A stretch of 64,000 nt of DNA from contig BSBM01000150.1 of assembly GCA_027924585.1 (NCBI GenBank), forward strand, positions 18,768,001 through 18,832,000, in the 5' to 3' direction. Below are positions 23,039 to 35,130 of the stretch, in pieces. Below the pieces are notes generated by a model. It was not told the DNA's origin, searched no databases, and worked only from the letters and a program-made list of their open reading frames with translations. The position numbers were made by a program, and so were the translations under genes. Each line of letters starts with the position of its first letter. Position 1 is the first letter of the stretch. The DNA is from Larix kaempferi. Its lineage: Eukaryota; Streptophyta; Pinopsida; Pinales; Pinaceae.

Positions 23039-25260
23039 ATGACATGTGGTAGGGGTTCAGTTACATGGAGGGAATCCTATCCTCACTCGCGTCGATTAAT
23101 TATGTTCTCATGTGCTATTGCAAGACCCGGGATTATGATGATGGAATGTTTAATGCATGGACAGGTGATAGCGGTGGGTGTAGTGTACTATCAATGGTAC
23201 GACACTCGAGCTAAGGAGTGGGAAATTATGGAAGAATTCAATGGCTCTTCCTTTGGCAATGTGTGTTGGGAAACTTTCGATGTTTGGTCCTATCACGATT
23301 TTATGATGAAATCTACTCCTCCACGATACATTTTGAGCGATGGCAATGCATATTGGGGTAGCATAAGACGAGCCTTGGTGAGGGTGTCAAGTTTGCTTAA
23401 CTGTATTCGTGGGGCTATTATGGAGTGTTTTGAGTGGAAGCCCTTTCATTTGACAATGACGTGTAGAGGTGAAAGTTCGGGTGGCGCGAGCAGAGAGAGG
23501 AAGAGGAAGGCTACTCCACGTGCCTCGCATGAGGAAAGGTGGGTAGTGGATGTAGCTTTTCTTTATTGAGATCGCATCCCTATGGACATTCAAGCAAAAA
23601 TTGAATATGTGGAGCGTGTTATTTGGGATTATTTTGAGGTGGGGGTGGAAAAAAGGACATGAGGTGCTGGTGGATTGGGTCCAGGACCCTAGTCTGACCC
23701 GGGGTCGCCTTTCGCAATATGAAAGAAAGTTGGCATTATACTGTGTGGTGAAGAACCTATTAGCCTGTATCCTGATGGAAAAGAGGGAGAAAGAGGATGC
23801 AAATGAAGAGTCTATCAATTTCTAGAAAGAACATTACTATGATACTCGCCAGATGCATAAGAAGGTGGACTTGATTACACTTAAGTTGGGGATTTCATTA
23901 GCTCCATCATCGGTTTCAGGGGGCATGGCCACTCATGGTCTGCAACTGTTTGTTGGTAGTAGTTCGAGTAGTGACCAAGGGAAGCAGACGGGCCCTAGGT
24001 CAAACTCAGTAATTCATCTTTTTCATGGTATGTGGTTTTCTTGTTTTGTTATAATGTTTACCCTATTTAGTTTGGAATGGATTCGAAGCCATAGTTGGGA
24101 TTTTGTGTCATTTGAGAGAATGAAATTGTGTCTTAAGTTTGAACTGGTTTATGCCTTGTTTGGTCCATTGGAGCGGGGTTATTGTCTCTTTTTGGAGAAG
24201 ATAGACATGAAAGTTAGTAGGATGCCCTAGATCAGATCTGTAGTTCGACGGCCTGTTCATACGACCTTAGTATGCTCTATAATTATTTTGCTCCAATATC
24301 ATGGACTTTTCTTACTTACAAAAAAAAATATTAGTGATATCTTTTGAGAAAAAACAAATATTTTCTGGTTTTTATAAATAAAAATATACTTCAATATATT
24401 TTTTAATGTTTTATGCATGTATATATGTGTTTGTGTCTATGTTTCTAGTGAACCTTATATGTGAATCAGATACAAGAGTGACGAGAGCATCAACAGGACC
24501 AGTAGCAGTGCCTCAACTTGTGTTATGTTGTACAAGAGTGGGAGGTTCAAGAGAGGGAGAAGCATCATTGAGGGATCACTCATGACGATTGAGGTTACTG
24601 ATTTGTTGTTGGGATTAAGGTCGATAGGAATTCAGGTTGGGTTCTTATCTATGGTTCCATCCCACAAAGGACATTTATTTCATTACCCGAATATCCAAGA
24701 GATGGGAGGATTTTCCCCATTTCCTCAATGTCCCGTCTGGTATTATAGTAGCCAATCAACTAGCATATGTTCATAGATATGTTAGTGACAATGCCACTAC
24801 CCCTGGTGACTTCTAGGTAGCTAGTGTCCAATTATGCATAACTTCTTTTGGTGCAGAGGAGGTTAGGTGCCTCTCACTTTTGGTCACAACAGTGGCCCAC
24901 TACAATACTGATGGGAAACGTAGTAGCTGCCAATTATTATATCATGTTGATTTTTGAATGCAGATTCCTTGATGCATTAGGTGGTCTCCCATTTTTTGCA
25001 ACAGTTTTGTTTTACTTTGGATCATTATTGCGCCATGTTTGATGGGAGGATAGGCTGCCCATTTACTTCCAAGTTGTTTTGTTTATTTTTTGAGAGGTTT
25101 ATGGTCACTCGACTATCATTTGATTGCCACCCTCCTAAGTCGATGACCGAAGTACAGATGCACATGTCGGGGAAAATGTTTCCCAAGAGGGTCCAGGAAG
25201 AGTTCCCAAATTTTGAGGATATTTATTTTAAATTTTGCAAAATACTGTATGTTAAATAAT
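23039..25260 (+). pseudogene. Unrecognised gene remnant, several frames
   Basis: Open stretches at 23039-23569, 23580-23825, 23853-24020 and 24600-25208 follow one another on the plus strand, with shifts between frames. The first contains AVGVVYYQWYDTRAKEWEI and ends in a basic Ser/Arg/Lys-rich tail. The later part has SLSYLRF-like and GAEEVRCLSLLVTTVAHYNTD readings that look genuinely coding. No known domain could be named. The 3' end (24917-25208) is repeated at 29636. It is probably a decayed transposon-borne or lineage-specific gene. Confidence 0.4.
24917..25208 (+). repeat. Direct repeat copy 1 (about 97% identical to 29636-29917)
   Basis: From a GCTGCC-AATTATTATAT start to GAGTTCCCA, the segment matches 29636-29917. 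I count eight substitutions in the last ~246 bases and one 6-7-base indel near the left end. Both copies sit in protein-like plus-strand sequence. After GAGTTCCCA the two diverge completely. Confidence 0.88.
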
Positions 25261-28200
25261 AATTACAGAGTTTTGTATTATGACCAAATCTGGTCAAAGG
25301 TGACTGTAATGACTCATTATTATTCTTTAATAAATTAAAATAGGAGATAGACACTCAAGAAAGTTGTTAGAAGAGTGATCACTAACCCACTAGGAGGAAT
25401 GGAAGCTGCTAGAAGGCATGGGACAGATGGCAGCATTTGCACTCTACCACTAGCTGTTGGTTATGGGACAACTACCCCTAAATTTGTGGCATTCCCCCTC
25501 CAGGTGGAGGGAGGTGAGCAGGAAGCTCACTAATGACCATTTAACTACTAAAAAGGCCTAGGCAGCCTATATAAGGCAATTTGAATTGAGTAGGCAGCTC
25601 TTACAATATTTTTTGTGTAGAAAATATTTCCTCATATACATCAAGTGATGATTGAGAGATTCGAATAGGGAGGCTGTGGAGAGTGCAATTGTAAGTCTAC
25701 AAATTATTTTCTGAGATGGACAACCAGAGGTGCTGGTGCAGGTCTCTTTGACTGCTAAGTCTTTAAGACTAAACAAACTATTGCTGCTGCAAGTGGATGA
25801 CCTAAGCTTCTAAAAGTTTCTTCCTCCTGGTGGTTTAATGAATAAACTCGGGGGTCCTAAGGTAGACATCTAGGCTTTCTTCAGGAGCAGGTTGGGAGGA
25901 ACAGGCTTCTTGTGTGTTTTTCCACTTATCTATTGGTTCAGGTTCTACTTATGCTTCTGTTACTTTGTTTTATATTCTGAAAAATGTTGTGATTTTGAAT
26001 ATGATGATTGATTTGATAAAATGATAGATTCAAATTTACTTCTCTATATTTTTCCACATGTTGTTGTTGCACCGTACTCTAGTATAGAAAAGTAGAATTA
26101 TAGAAAAGATTGAGAGGCAGGATTCCATGGAGTGATTCGATAAACAGTATAGTGTTCTGTTAAATGTTGATGCCAAATAGCAGTATAATGTGAATAGACA
26201 CATAGCATTTACCTAGTTCCGAAATAAACAAAAAAACACCATTTGTTTCCTGCACAGTTCTCTATATATATTTCTTTTAACTCTATCTAGTTTAGTTAAT
26301 AATCATACGCATTTCAAACATTATATAGTTCCTATTTCAGTGCATTTGCATTTTAAGAAATATAGTAGCTGCAAAATTAACCTTTATACAGAATTGATTA
26401 TAACTATACACATATCACTTCCTCACTAACTATCCTCTGCTTTTTTATTTAATTTATTTAATAGCCACACAGTAGTATCCAAACCTTATGTTATCACATT
26501 TCCATATTTCTATTGTTAGTTAAATCTAACCGATCTTTATAGAAATTATTGTCATTACTGTATTATCTTTGTTCAAAAAAAGTACTGTATTATTCCATCA
26601 TTTCTCCAAAATCCCAACTGGTCCTGTACAAAGAATTGATAAGTACTTAGTAAAAAAAAAAAAAAACAATGTACTAGTTTCTTATCATTTTATTTCCAGT
26701 TTCAACAAACAAAAGGGAGAAGCTTAGAACCTCTGTTCTCGAACCATTACTAAACATTAGTCAAACCCTAGATTCAATTCTAGATAACTATCAGAAACCA
26801 TAAAATATAAATCCATTAAAATAATAATGCTCTCGCACAAATAGCAAAACTCAAAACTACGAGTGTAACCATCACAGTTTCACGGCTGGCAGCCTTTTAT
26901 TTATTCAAACTATTCCCTATAAATCCAGGTTAAAATTATTTAGTATCTATCCTTATCTTCGTTTTTCTCCCTAGCACAAATTGGAATTTCCAATCAAATC
27001 TCAAGTCTTCATTCTTTTCATAAACCTAAATCAAACCACTATTGGAATCACGCGACCTAAGTAGAAAGACGAAGACACAGTACTGTAATAGAGTGGAGTT
27101 TTCATAATTTTCCATTAAACCCTAGTACGCGCAGTCCATTAAAACTCTCCACTGAGGCGAGTACAAAGCAACCATGCTCACTGTTCTATTCATTTATCAT
27201 CATCGAAACCAGAGTTTAAAACATTACATGGAAACACTAAACCTTAAATACTAAAAGTTGTTATTCAACAATATGACCAAGGCATCACACAGAAAACCCT
27301 TTTACATTTTTGTTCCATTTAAAATTAAAATTCACACCGCATAGCTAATTGCAGAGACGAATCATCGTCAACCTTACATTATGGTTCAACAAGTGTTTCC
27401 ATCATCAAATTAGAAGTTTAAACCAATTAACATCAAACGCAAACGATGAGGGTGCAACCCTATCGAGCTCACCGAGACAAGGCACTGCTAATCTTAAATT
27501 TCAGGAATATTTACATCATCTATGCTAATCAAAACCTTAGCCGTAGGACCCGTTAATGTTTTCCAAAAGTTGCAGGCAGGGCAAAAGCCTTTTCCAAAGA
27601 ACACATTTCCAAAAAAAACTGCCAACTCTCACAACTATCGACCCAATCCAAAAATAGGAGAACCACGAAGTAGGGTACCACCAATGCTTACCGGTGGTTA
27701 AGCTAACGCCCCATCCATGTTCCAGTTAAGTAAACCTTCGTTGAGAGCCAACCTGTCAAGTGATTGTGTTCATGGTTAAATAATATTTGATAAATATCGA
27801 TTATGCTTGGAAACAAGTTAAAAAACAACTAAAAGTTACATTACCTGCGAGAGACCCGTTGCCTTGAGAATTGACGAAGCTATCCATCCACCCTCTGAAG
27901 GGGAGAAACCCAGCTTGGAGGGCAAGTGTATCACTGCTTGTGAAACTTTCAACGACAATTCTATAAACCTAGACTGACACTCATTCAATGAGCTACACTG
28001 TGATGTGACACTCCAGACCGTCGAGCTCCTGTAATGCTACCGAGGGAACCTCTCTTAATACATTAAACTTTTAGTTGTAGGTCTACCATCCTTAGGTCCC
28101 AGGTTTGAGCCTGAGGAAGGCTAACACACCGAACCCTAGAACCCTTGGTCGATTGGCCTACCTCCAAACTTCCACCATCAAAATGAATGCCAAGAAAGCG

Positions 28201-29633
28201 TTTCATCGACAAGAAGGTTAGATTAGGGTTTCACTGCAATCGACAACGGAGATTTCACCACAAGATTGATACGATTGGAAAGTGGTCAGAGGAAGCATTA
28301 ATTGCGCATTAAATTTCCAGCTACTACAATTTCCAACACAGTGCACTCTGGATCGAGGTTATTAGAGCTCGACGACTGTTGCTAAAACATTTCACATGCT
28401 ACATACCCTTGTGTGCATCCACGTGAGATTGATCACCACCGTGGACTGGAGACTTGAATGTTAAAGACATGTGTCATCACGTGGCCATAGAACTCGTACC
28501 CCTGTCATTCATTGCACCATTAAACCAATATGCCCACCATTAGAACGACGAGTATTACATTCTTATTACTATCATACAAAAGTCAGAAAATATATATACA
28601 TATGGTCGTATGCATAATATAGGCCCTATTGTTAAGTTAATACAAGGATTCCCATATTGTAACTCTCCATCCTTTGAGTTATTAGGGGTTGCATTTGATA
28701 CTTAGTATATGGGTAGAATTCATCAACCTTTGTGCATGATAATAATTGTTAGAAAACCCTAGCACCTTGCACTTTACGTTTGGTAGATTAAAAGTGTCAT
28801 TCCCTATTGTCTTAGTATTATTGCCACTTTGTTTTACATAGGGTCGGATAATAGCAGGTAATCACATTACCATTGTAATAGTTAAGCATTAAAAGACCTA
28901 TAATCGCTATTGCTATATCACTTTTAAATTGCAATATTCCCTATTTTGTCCCACTACGCTATTATATCATTTTTGGTCATCATAAAGGTCCTCACCATTT
29001 TGCAAACATTCATAACTTAATGCTAAGCAAACTTATAAGCCCTTAAGATATAGAATTTGCAATAACATCGACACTTAGACATTGAAACCTGCAGTATGAT
29101 TTAGAGTTACGACTCCTGCCGCTCCTAAACTAGTCAAGCTAATTCACGCAGAAATGGAAATAAGAACCATACCTGAAGCATTGAAGAACTAGCAATTTTT
29201 ACAATTAAGTGACGATTAATGAATACCCCTGATTCGACGCTTTTTCTCTTACCTGTGAATCTGTGCACGAAGGACGGGTATAGATTCTTTAGCTCAAAGC
29301 TAAGTAAGCCTCGGGGCACCTCGTGGGACCCCTTCATCATCAACCAGAAATTTAAAACTGTCAGTACCTTGTCAGGGATAACTCTACCTTACCATCGTTT
29401 GGAATTTCAATTATTACCAACAAAGTAAAGCTAATGTCGCAAGCATGTAAATAGAAATCTGACGTTTCGTTATTATAAAACATCATTAGTAATTAATGGT
29501 TTTATGCATTAATGACTTCATTAGTTAATGTTGTCTTTGGAAGCATTTATTATTTCTGCAATTGCAATTATTAACATTTAATGTTGAATTTAAAATTATA
29601 TTTTAATTTTTTATGAAAATGCATGGGATGTTA
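25261..29633. other. Non-coding interval, LTR-like at its left side
   Basis: No protein domain is recognisable in 4.3 kb. A good plus-strand TATA box (TATATAAGG, 25568-25576), an AATAAA at about 25842 and a TGTAATGACTC at 25305 suggest a decayed LTR at about 25305-26020, but no partner copy was found. At 29625-29635 GGGATGTTACA reads TGTAACATCCC on the minus strand, a common plant LTR start. The rest is A/T-rich without features. Confidence 0.4.
25568..25576 (+). promoter_or_regulatory. TATA box, possible LTR promoter
   Basis: TATATAAGG is preceded by GC-richer sequence and followed some 270 bp later by AATAAA. The spacing fits U3-R of a plus-strand retrotransposon, but the element is not otherwise identifiable. 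Confidence 0.4.
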
Positions 29634-29635
29634 CA

Positions 29636-29917
29636 TGCCCATTATTATATTATGTTGAATGCAGATTCCCTGATGCATTAGGTGGTCTCCCATTTTTTGC
29701 AACAGTTTTGTTTTACTTTGGATCGTTGTTGCGCCATGTTTGATGGGAGGATAGGCTGCCCATTTACTTCCAAGTTGTTTTGTTTATTTTTTGAGAGGTT
29801 TATGGTCACTCGACTATCATTTGATTGCCACCCTCCTAAGTCGATGACCAAAGTGCAGATGCACATGTGGGGGAAAATGTTTCCTAAGAGGGTCCAGGCA
29901 GAGTTCCCAGGTAGGAT
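29636..29917 (+). repeat. Direct repeat copy 2
   Basis: Second copy of 24917-25208. The left edge abuts GGGATGTTACA, a probable LTR terminus on the minus strand, so this copy's 5' side was cut by an insertion. The right side continues in frame (GRITIETLELIFTEDDHTMD), whereas copy 1 does not. Confidence 0.88.
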
Positions 29918-31085
29918 CACTATAGAGACCTTGGAGTTGATTTTCACTGAGGATGATCACACCATGGATCATGTGTTGTACCCATACACAGGGTAAATTT
30001 GCAAGGATGTACCAACATCGTATTTACCCAAGATGAGCCACTAGATGACAGAGATAATATTAGCATTGTGTTTTGATTAATCTAGTCACATTTTATTGTC
30101 TAATTTAATGCATATGTAAGTATTATAACATTTTCTTTAAATTGTTTAATTAAATTGTCTCATTATTGTTATGTACTACTTTGCAAATATTGGCACTTAT
30201 GTTGGGGAGGCACCTCCCCAGTGACATTATGACTGGGATTAGGATGAGGAGGTGTCTCATTTACAAAGATCCAGATTGTGATGCAAACCATGTAGTATAT
30301 TTCCCCAAGAGGTGGAAGATTTATCATCTTCATTGTTGGCCCGATAGGTAGTGTTCCCTATTCAAGTCAACCGGATCCTATGGGACCCAGACATCTCAAC
30401 ACTATGGAGGACCCTCCCACTTGACATGACATCATTGTTGCATCCTATTTTCAATGTCGCCAACCTACTACAAAGGTGGAGGACTTCTCATATCTCTTCA
30501 TATTTCGATGATAAGGGTGGTGGTATTCCACCTCCTCCTTCTCCACCACCACCTCCTCCTCCTCCAAGCGAAACTGTCCCACCACCTCCTCCTCCATCTC
30601 ATCCTTGTCCTAGAAAATCTGACTGACCACCATCTCCTCCTCCAAAAGTCGATCGACCACCTTCTACTCTTCACTAAGCCGACCCACCGTCATATCCTAC
30701 TCCATAAGTCGATCAACAACCCTCTCCTCCTCGCCAAGCCAACCCACTACAATCTCCTACTCTATAGATTGATTGACCACTTTCTCCTTCTCACGGAGCT
30801 CAACCACCACCATATCCTCCACAATTCAATCGACCACCCTCTCCTCCACATTAAGTAGATGTACCACCATCTCCTTCTCACCCAATCAACCCAGAACCAC
30901 CACCTCCTAGATCATTGGTTAGTTTGATAGATACAATAGTTGCTTTGGGTGGTATATATCCTCAGGAAGAGATGTTTCAAATGTTTATTTCTACATTTTT
31001 ATCTAGCAGAGGTATTAATGCCTTCGGCTCTGTTGGTGGAGGTATTGGTGCCTCTGGATCCGGTGGTGGAGCCGCTAGCTCATAG
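29682..31085 (+). pseudogene. Unrecognised gene 3' part with proline-rich tail
   Basis: A 104-codon stretch (29682-29996, Cys/Phe-rich, then GRITIETLELIFTEDDHTMD) is followed by an apparent intron or gap. Next comes 30166-30351 (HLPSDIMTGIRMRRCLIYKD) and, in another frame, 30355-30626 (QVNRILWDPDISTLWRTLPL) leading into runs of 6-8 prolines. The reading continues with stops as a degenerate 20-residue Pro-rich repeat and ends in a Gly/Ser-rich stretch near 31085. The architecture suggests a globular domain plus a disordered Pro-rich tail. I cannot name the family, and frame changes and stops indicate a relic. Confidence 0.4.
30646..30880. repeat. 60-bp minisatellite encoding a Pro-rich 20-mer
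   Basis: Units begin at 30646, 30706, 30766 and about 30824 with AAGTCGATCGACCACC-type sequence and contain CTCCTMCTC blocks. The period equals 20 codons, consistent with expansion inside a coding Pro-rich tail. Three of the units now contain stops. Confidence 0.75.
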
Positions 31086-32021
31086 CAGTTATTGAGCACA
31101 TGTATGTATCTGACTTTTATATTTGACTTGAGTTGTATATTTGACATATATTATGATTTTGATATTATTGTTCATATATATTAATGCTTGTTTCATATTT
31201 CGTTGATGTTGATGTAAATCATGTTGATGTCGTTCATGTATATTTATGTTTTTTCATATTATATTGATGTTCGTTCTTTATAAAATGTATTGTGTGTATG
31301 TTTCATTTATAAAATGTATTGTATATCATGTTGATGTCGTTCATGTATATTTATGTCTTTTCATGTTATTGTTGATTGTTGTTTCATTTATAAAATGTTT
31401 ATTTCGACAAAATTGATTTTTTTATTTAAAATAGTTTAATGAAATCTATATACTAAATTAATTTTATTTAAAAAGAAAGAATATGAATATAAGTGCAAAT
31501 TAATGATGACTTCTTCAGCATATAAGAAATAATAGTAATTCATAAAACGAATATTTATTGATTTACACATTATCTTGAGGTAACTACTCAATAAATGTAT
31601 AAAGCATATGTCTATGTTAATGTGTTTGAGTACTACATAAATGATATAATCAATATATTAAAATTGGTACAAATATAAATGAGAAGAAATAGTAAAATAT
31701 ATAACTAAAACATCTAGTAGTACTAAAATTTATATAAAATTCAAATCATAAGTTATTTTAAGTTCATGGATTAAATGTGTGTATTTTTTTTAAGGTTGAT
31801 TAAGTGTGAATTTAATGATCATTCAAATGATTATGTGGAACAATAGGAACAAATTTGTTTATATATGATTTCAATGTTTTTGTGTGTCATTATTTTCTTT
31901 GTCTTTCTCTAAAAAAATGTTCTCTTTATATAAAAGAACACATAAGTAGAAAAATCAGTAATGTTGTCATTGTCTTGTCATGGTAAAGTTACAAATAGTA
32001 TGAATTGTCATTGGATAATAT
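31086..32021. other. A/T-rich spacer with a 107-bp duplication
   Basis: ATCATGTTGATGTCGTTCAT occurs at 31218 and 31325, with matching downstream TATATTTATGT, giving about 1.75 copies of a 107-bp unit (31218-31404). The remainder is A/T-rich, with nothing recognisable before the LINE insertion. Confidence 0.6.
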
Positions 32022-32032
32022 TATTCGAATTC

Positions 32033-32440
32033 TCTGGGCTGGCAGGAGCGGGTGGAGTCCTCTATGACTCTGACGGAACCAGAATGAAAGATTATGCCTA
32101 GGGATTAGGCAAGAAGTCCAACAACGGAGCTGAATGGCTTGCCCTGATTAAAGGACTTGAACTTGCGAGAAGTGATGGTATTGAGGACCTCATTGTTTTC
32201 AGTGATTCGTTACTAATTATAAGGGAAGCTAGGAGTCTGGAAAACTATAAAAAGATGCCTATCAACAAGATGCATCATCTGTTGAAAAACATCGTCAAGG
32301 AATATAAAACTATCAATTTTCTTCAAATTCTAAGAGTCAATAATAGAGAAGCGGATATAATGGCGAATAATGGATTTAAACTAGATTTTGGGGTCTTGGT
32401 TTGCAATCAACAAGGATTTGGATTGACTTGGGTACCTTAA
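32033..32440 (+). pseudogene. LINE C-terminal RNase H domain, 5'-truncated
   Basis: The frame starting at 32033 reads AGAGGVLYDSDGTRMKDYA, then a TAG (32099-32101), then GLGKKSNNGAEWLALIKGL, IVFSDSLLIIREARS and a C-terminal VNNREADIMAN motif. This is the plant RNase H type (RVT_3) that follows RT in many plant LINEs. The visible acidic residues are the D of the first strand, the E of the GAEW helix, the D of FSDS and the D of READ. The stop most likely replaced a Trp codon (TGG to TAG). It is truncated at the 5' side by the insertion event. Confidence 0.82.
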
Positions 32441-32616
32441 TCCCCTTCGCTCCATATGTTTAAGTCTATGCTCTTGTTAAATTTTGGATTTGGCTTGGAT
32501 TTTTCATAAGCCCAAGCACAATCTCGCCCCTCCTCGGGCTCCTCAACGTCAACCTCAAGGATGTAATCGAGGCCACCCTCAGCATACGCTGGAAGATACA
32601 AGATCACCTCGCACGT

Positions 32617-33321
32617 TTGAACCACATGGCTCCCATGCAAGGAGTTATTGAACTCAACCCCCATGACAAAATCTTAAAGCTTAGGGAAGACGACATCCCT
32701 CCTTCATTCGAACTCTGGATATTACAAGATTTCAAGCTCTGCATCTGCCTTCGCAAGGTTTGCCAGCAATTCAACAAGCACAGCATGGACGGGGATATAT
32801 CCACACTTCAATTCATCCTCTGTGAGAAGCAGGTCATAGCTCACGAGCGGCCTCTGGTGGCTAATTTGAATCAGAAGGAACCGTTGGTAGTCGGTACAGG
32901 ATCCAGCAGGGCACATCTCTCTACACAGAAGAAAGGAAAAGCTGGATTCCTTGGCCAAGGACTCAGATCGACCACCGACGGCTTGGGGTTTGATAATATT
33001 TCGACTGCGTTTCAAACATATCTGAAAGACATGGAGGCCCAGATTAGAGAGATCAGCAATGAAAACTATGAACTGAAAAAGGCGTTCACCCATCTCTTTT
33101 CTCTGGTAAATGCAATGAATATTGAGGTTTGTAGCCTTAGTGCAAAAATCATTGGGCAAGTGGCCACTCTAGTAGAAGCAAAGTTGGTAAATCTGGATGT
33201 TATGATATTGGCAGTCCATGGAACAACCAAGGCGGTGGTAGCGACGCTGGACAACATGAATGCAGACATCAACAATCTCGCCGAGGGGCTCAAAGGATCA
33301 AGGAAGCCCAAACACCCGTAA
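32617..33321 (+). CDS. Extra ORF downstream of LINE RNase H (coiled-coil protein)
   Basis: A clean 234-codon frame follows the RNase H stop by about 180 bases and may extend upstream in frame to about 32480. It starts with a mixed helical region (GVIELNPHDKILKLREDD), has a basic low-complexity linker, then a C-terminal coiled coil (about residues 140-225, with MEAQIREISNENYELKKAF and later MNADINNLAEGL). No zinc knuckle, RRM or catalytic motif is visible. It lies inside the TSD-bounded LINE copy, so it travelled with the element. It may be a third ORF or a host gene segment picked up by read-through. Its overall plan resembles the tails of the two ORF-X genes in this window. Confidence 0.5.
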   Translation: MNHMAPMQGVIELNPHDKILKLREDDIPPSFELWILQDFKLCICLRKVCQQFNKHSMDGDISTLQFILCEKQVIAHERPLVANLNQKEPLVVGTGSSRAHLSTQKKGKAGFLGQGLRSTTDGLGFDNISTAFQTYLKDMEAQIREISNENYELKKAFTHLFSLVNAMNIEVCSLSAKIIGQVATLVEAKLVNLDVMILAVHGTTKAVVATLDNMNADINNLAEGLKGSRKPKHP

Positions 33322-33675
33322 TTAGTTGAATCTCATGTTTTTTGGTCTTTTTTGGCATCGTTGCAGAGCTTTCAAGCAGCTGATACTTAGGTTTTTTTAT
33401 CTCACTACAAGAACTCTCTGGTTTTTTGGTATCTGTATGCACAATGTTATGCAAATTTGTTTTTTTACTAGGACAATTTGTAATGAGCTTCAAGCTTCCT
33501 AGAATAGGACCTTTTTCATTAATAGATTTGCAATGATGAATCCATACTTGCAGGCTCAACTCTTCCTCTTAATAGAGAGCAACCCAATTGCATATATTCT
33601 GTAATCTTCGTCCCAAACTTTATATAAAAGTCAATTACCCGTTTTTGTTAAAAAATATATATACTATTCGAATTC

Positions 33676-34676
33676 CACTCTTATATTAAAAATAAAAAAA
33701 ATTAGTGAAGACTTTGAATTTCAAACGAATACAACTTATGTGTTGTAGAAACATATAACATGTAAATATCATAATGTTATAAAACATGATAGGTAACTCA
33801 TTAACATTGTTATTCGCATTATAAATATGTTGCTTAGCAGTGAATACACAATAAATGCACTTAATATACAATCTACTTCCATTACACAATGAGAAAACAT
33901 TAATCATAATTTTACATCCAATGCATAAAATAAATGTGTGAACACCTAAGATTGGATCCAACCACAAATAAATGATAGTTAACTTTTCATATCCAACATC
34001 ATAAAATGAAGAAAAAACTAAATTCATCAAGCATAGAACTAAAACTTGATTCATTGACATTTATCAAATTTGTTGGATTGGATTCCCAAGGCTTGGAAGC
34101 ATATTGAGGTAGGGGAATTTTAGATATCTTTTTATCCAATTTGGCATTAGGTTAACTCCTCCTTCTATGTGGTATTGTTGCTTGGAGAGATCAACTAAGT
34201 TAAAATATGGGTAGTGTAAATGCCTCTTCTTTGTTTGTAAAATTATAATTATATCTAAGATGTTGTAAGCTAGCCACATTTTCTATGTGTTTTGTTAGGT
34301 TTCAAATAAAACTTATTTTGATAGACTAGAGATAATTCTGAGATCCCTTTTCTATGCAAAATATGGTGGCGAGAGGGGGATTCCATTAATGACTTTGTGT
34401 GCTTGCACTCTCCTGAAATCATAGGGTGGTTTGTTGTTGATTGATGTTTTTATATAAGGGGAAATTTTGGAAGTTAAATGGATTGTTTGGTGCATTGATG
34501 GAAATGGTACATGGTGCATTATTTTGTGCATTGATGGAAATGAAAAAGATTTATATTTTAAATTATCCTCCAAAATGTTTTATAAAACCAATATTAAAAT
34601 AGATCTATATTGATTGTAATCAATAACACTATAAATTTATATAAATAGAACATGAATATGTTAAAATATTAACCTA

Positions 34677-34677
<1 letters not shown>
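33676..34677. other. A/T-rich spacer, nothing recognisable
   Basis: Short minus-strand open stretches are A/T-driven and resemble no family. A small duplication of GTGCATTGATGGAAATG occurs at about 34490-34545. Confidence 0.4.

Positions 34678-34708
<31 letters not shown>
34678..34708. repeat. (TA)n microsatellite
   Basis: An uninterrupted alternation of T and A of about 30 bases abuts the SINE 3' end. A second short TA run lies at 34946-34960 on the other side, so the SINE probably inserted into a TA tract that now serves as its TSD. Confidence 0.9.
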
Positions 34709-34710
<2 letters not shown>

Positions 34711-34945
34711 CAATGTGGTTCACAACCCCGAAGAGGAGGTGCTACGTCCACGGGAATAATTCACATGGGGCCCACCCAAAGGTGCCTCACCCCGCCGGCT
34801 CTGATTACAAATCTTAACCCAGTGGGGACATCAAGTGAGGCCCTTCTATATCTATGCATAGGAACCCTGGGATTTGACCCTGAGACCTTCTGCTTACAAC
34901 TCATAGCTCTCAACCACTTGAGCTAGCCCATTGGGCTAGTTTACC
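34709..34945 (-). mobile_element. tRNA-derived SINE (Au-like)
   Basis: On the minus strand the element begins GGGCTAGCTCAAGTGGTTGA, which contains a pol III A box (34925-34906). A B box GGGTCAAATCCC follows at 34880-34869. Next is a tRNA-unrelated body and a 3' end containing CCCGTGGACGTAGC...GTGAACCACATTGG. The length of about 237 bp, the internal promoter and the flanking TA direct repeats all fit a plant SINE. The 3' part shares a motif with the Copia LTRs in this window. Confidence 0.82.
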
Positions 34946-35130
34946 ATATATATATATATAGATTATGAATTGTAATGAAACGTTAAAAAATATACGAAAC
35001 ATTAACTGGGTCTTTTGTTTTTCCATAAAATTATGCGATAAATCGAGACACTTAATATGAGAATATTGGGATTCAAACTTTCATTGGACACCTTTTTGTG
35101 GGAAAATGAATTATTGTTTAACAATGAATA

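Larger units (their letters stand above)
32033..33664 (+). mobile_element. 5'-truncated LINE (non-LTR retrotransposon)
   Basis: The element starts inside an RNase H domain, carries one further ORF and ends in a short A-rich tail (GTTAAAAAATATATATAC). It is flanked by an 11-bp direct repeat, TATTCGAATTC (32022-32032 and 33665-33675). A variable-length TSD, A-rich 3' end and 5' truncation are the signature of target-primed reverse transcription. Upstream RT and endonuclease are missing. The T-rich 3' UTR (33340-33650) fits plant LINE tails. Confidence 0.82.

Noticed and set aside
28085-28135. B-box-like GGTTTGAGCCT resembling a SINE or tRNA
   Set aside because: No convincing A box, poly-A or TSD could be found around it.
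24917-29917. Reading the two ~0.28 kb direct repeats as an LTR pair
   Set aside because: They lack TG...CA ends, PBS and PPT, lie in coding-like sequence and have no flanking TSD.
32437-33159. Minus-strand open frames opposite the LINE-borne ORF
   Set aside because: They are antisense to the plus-strand coding direction set by RNase H and the A-rich tail.
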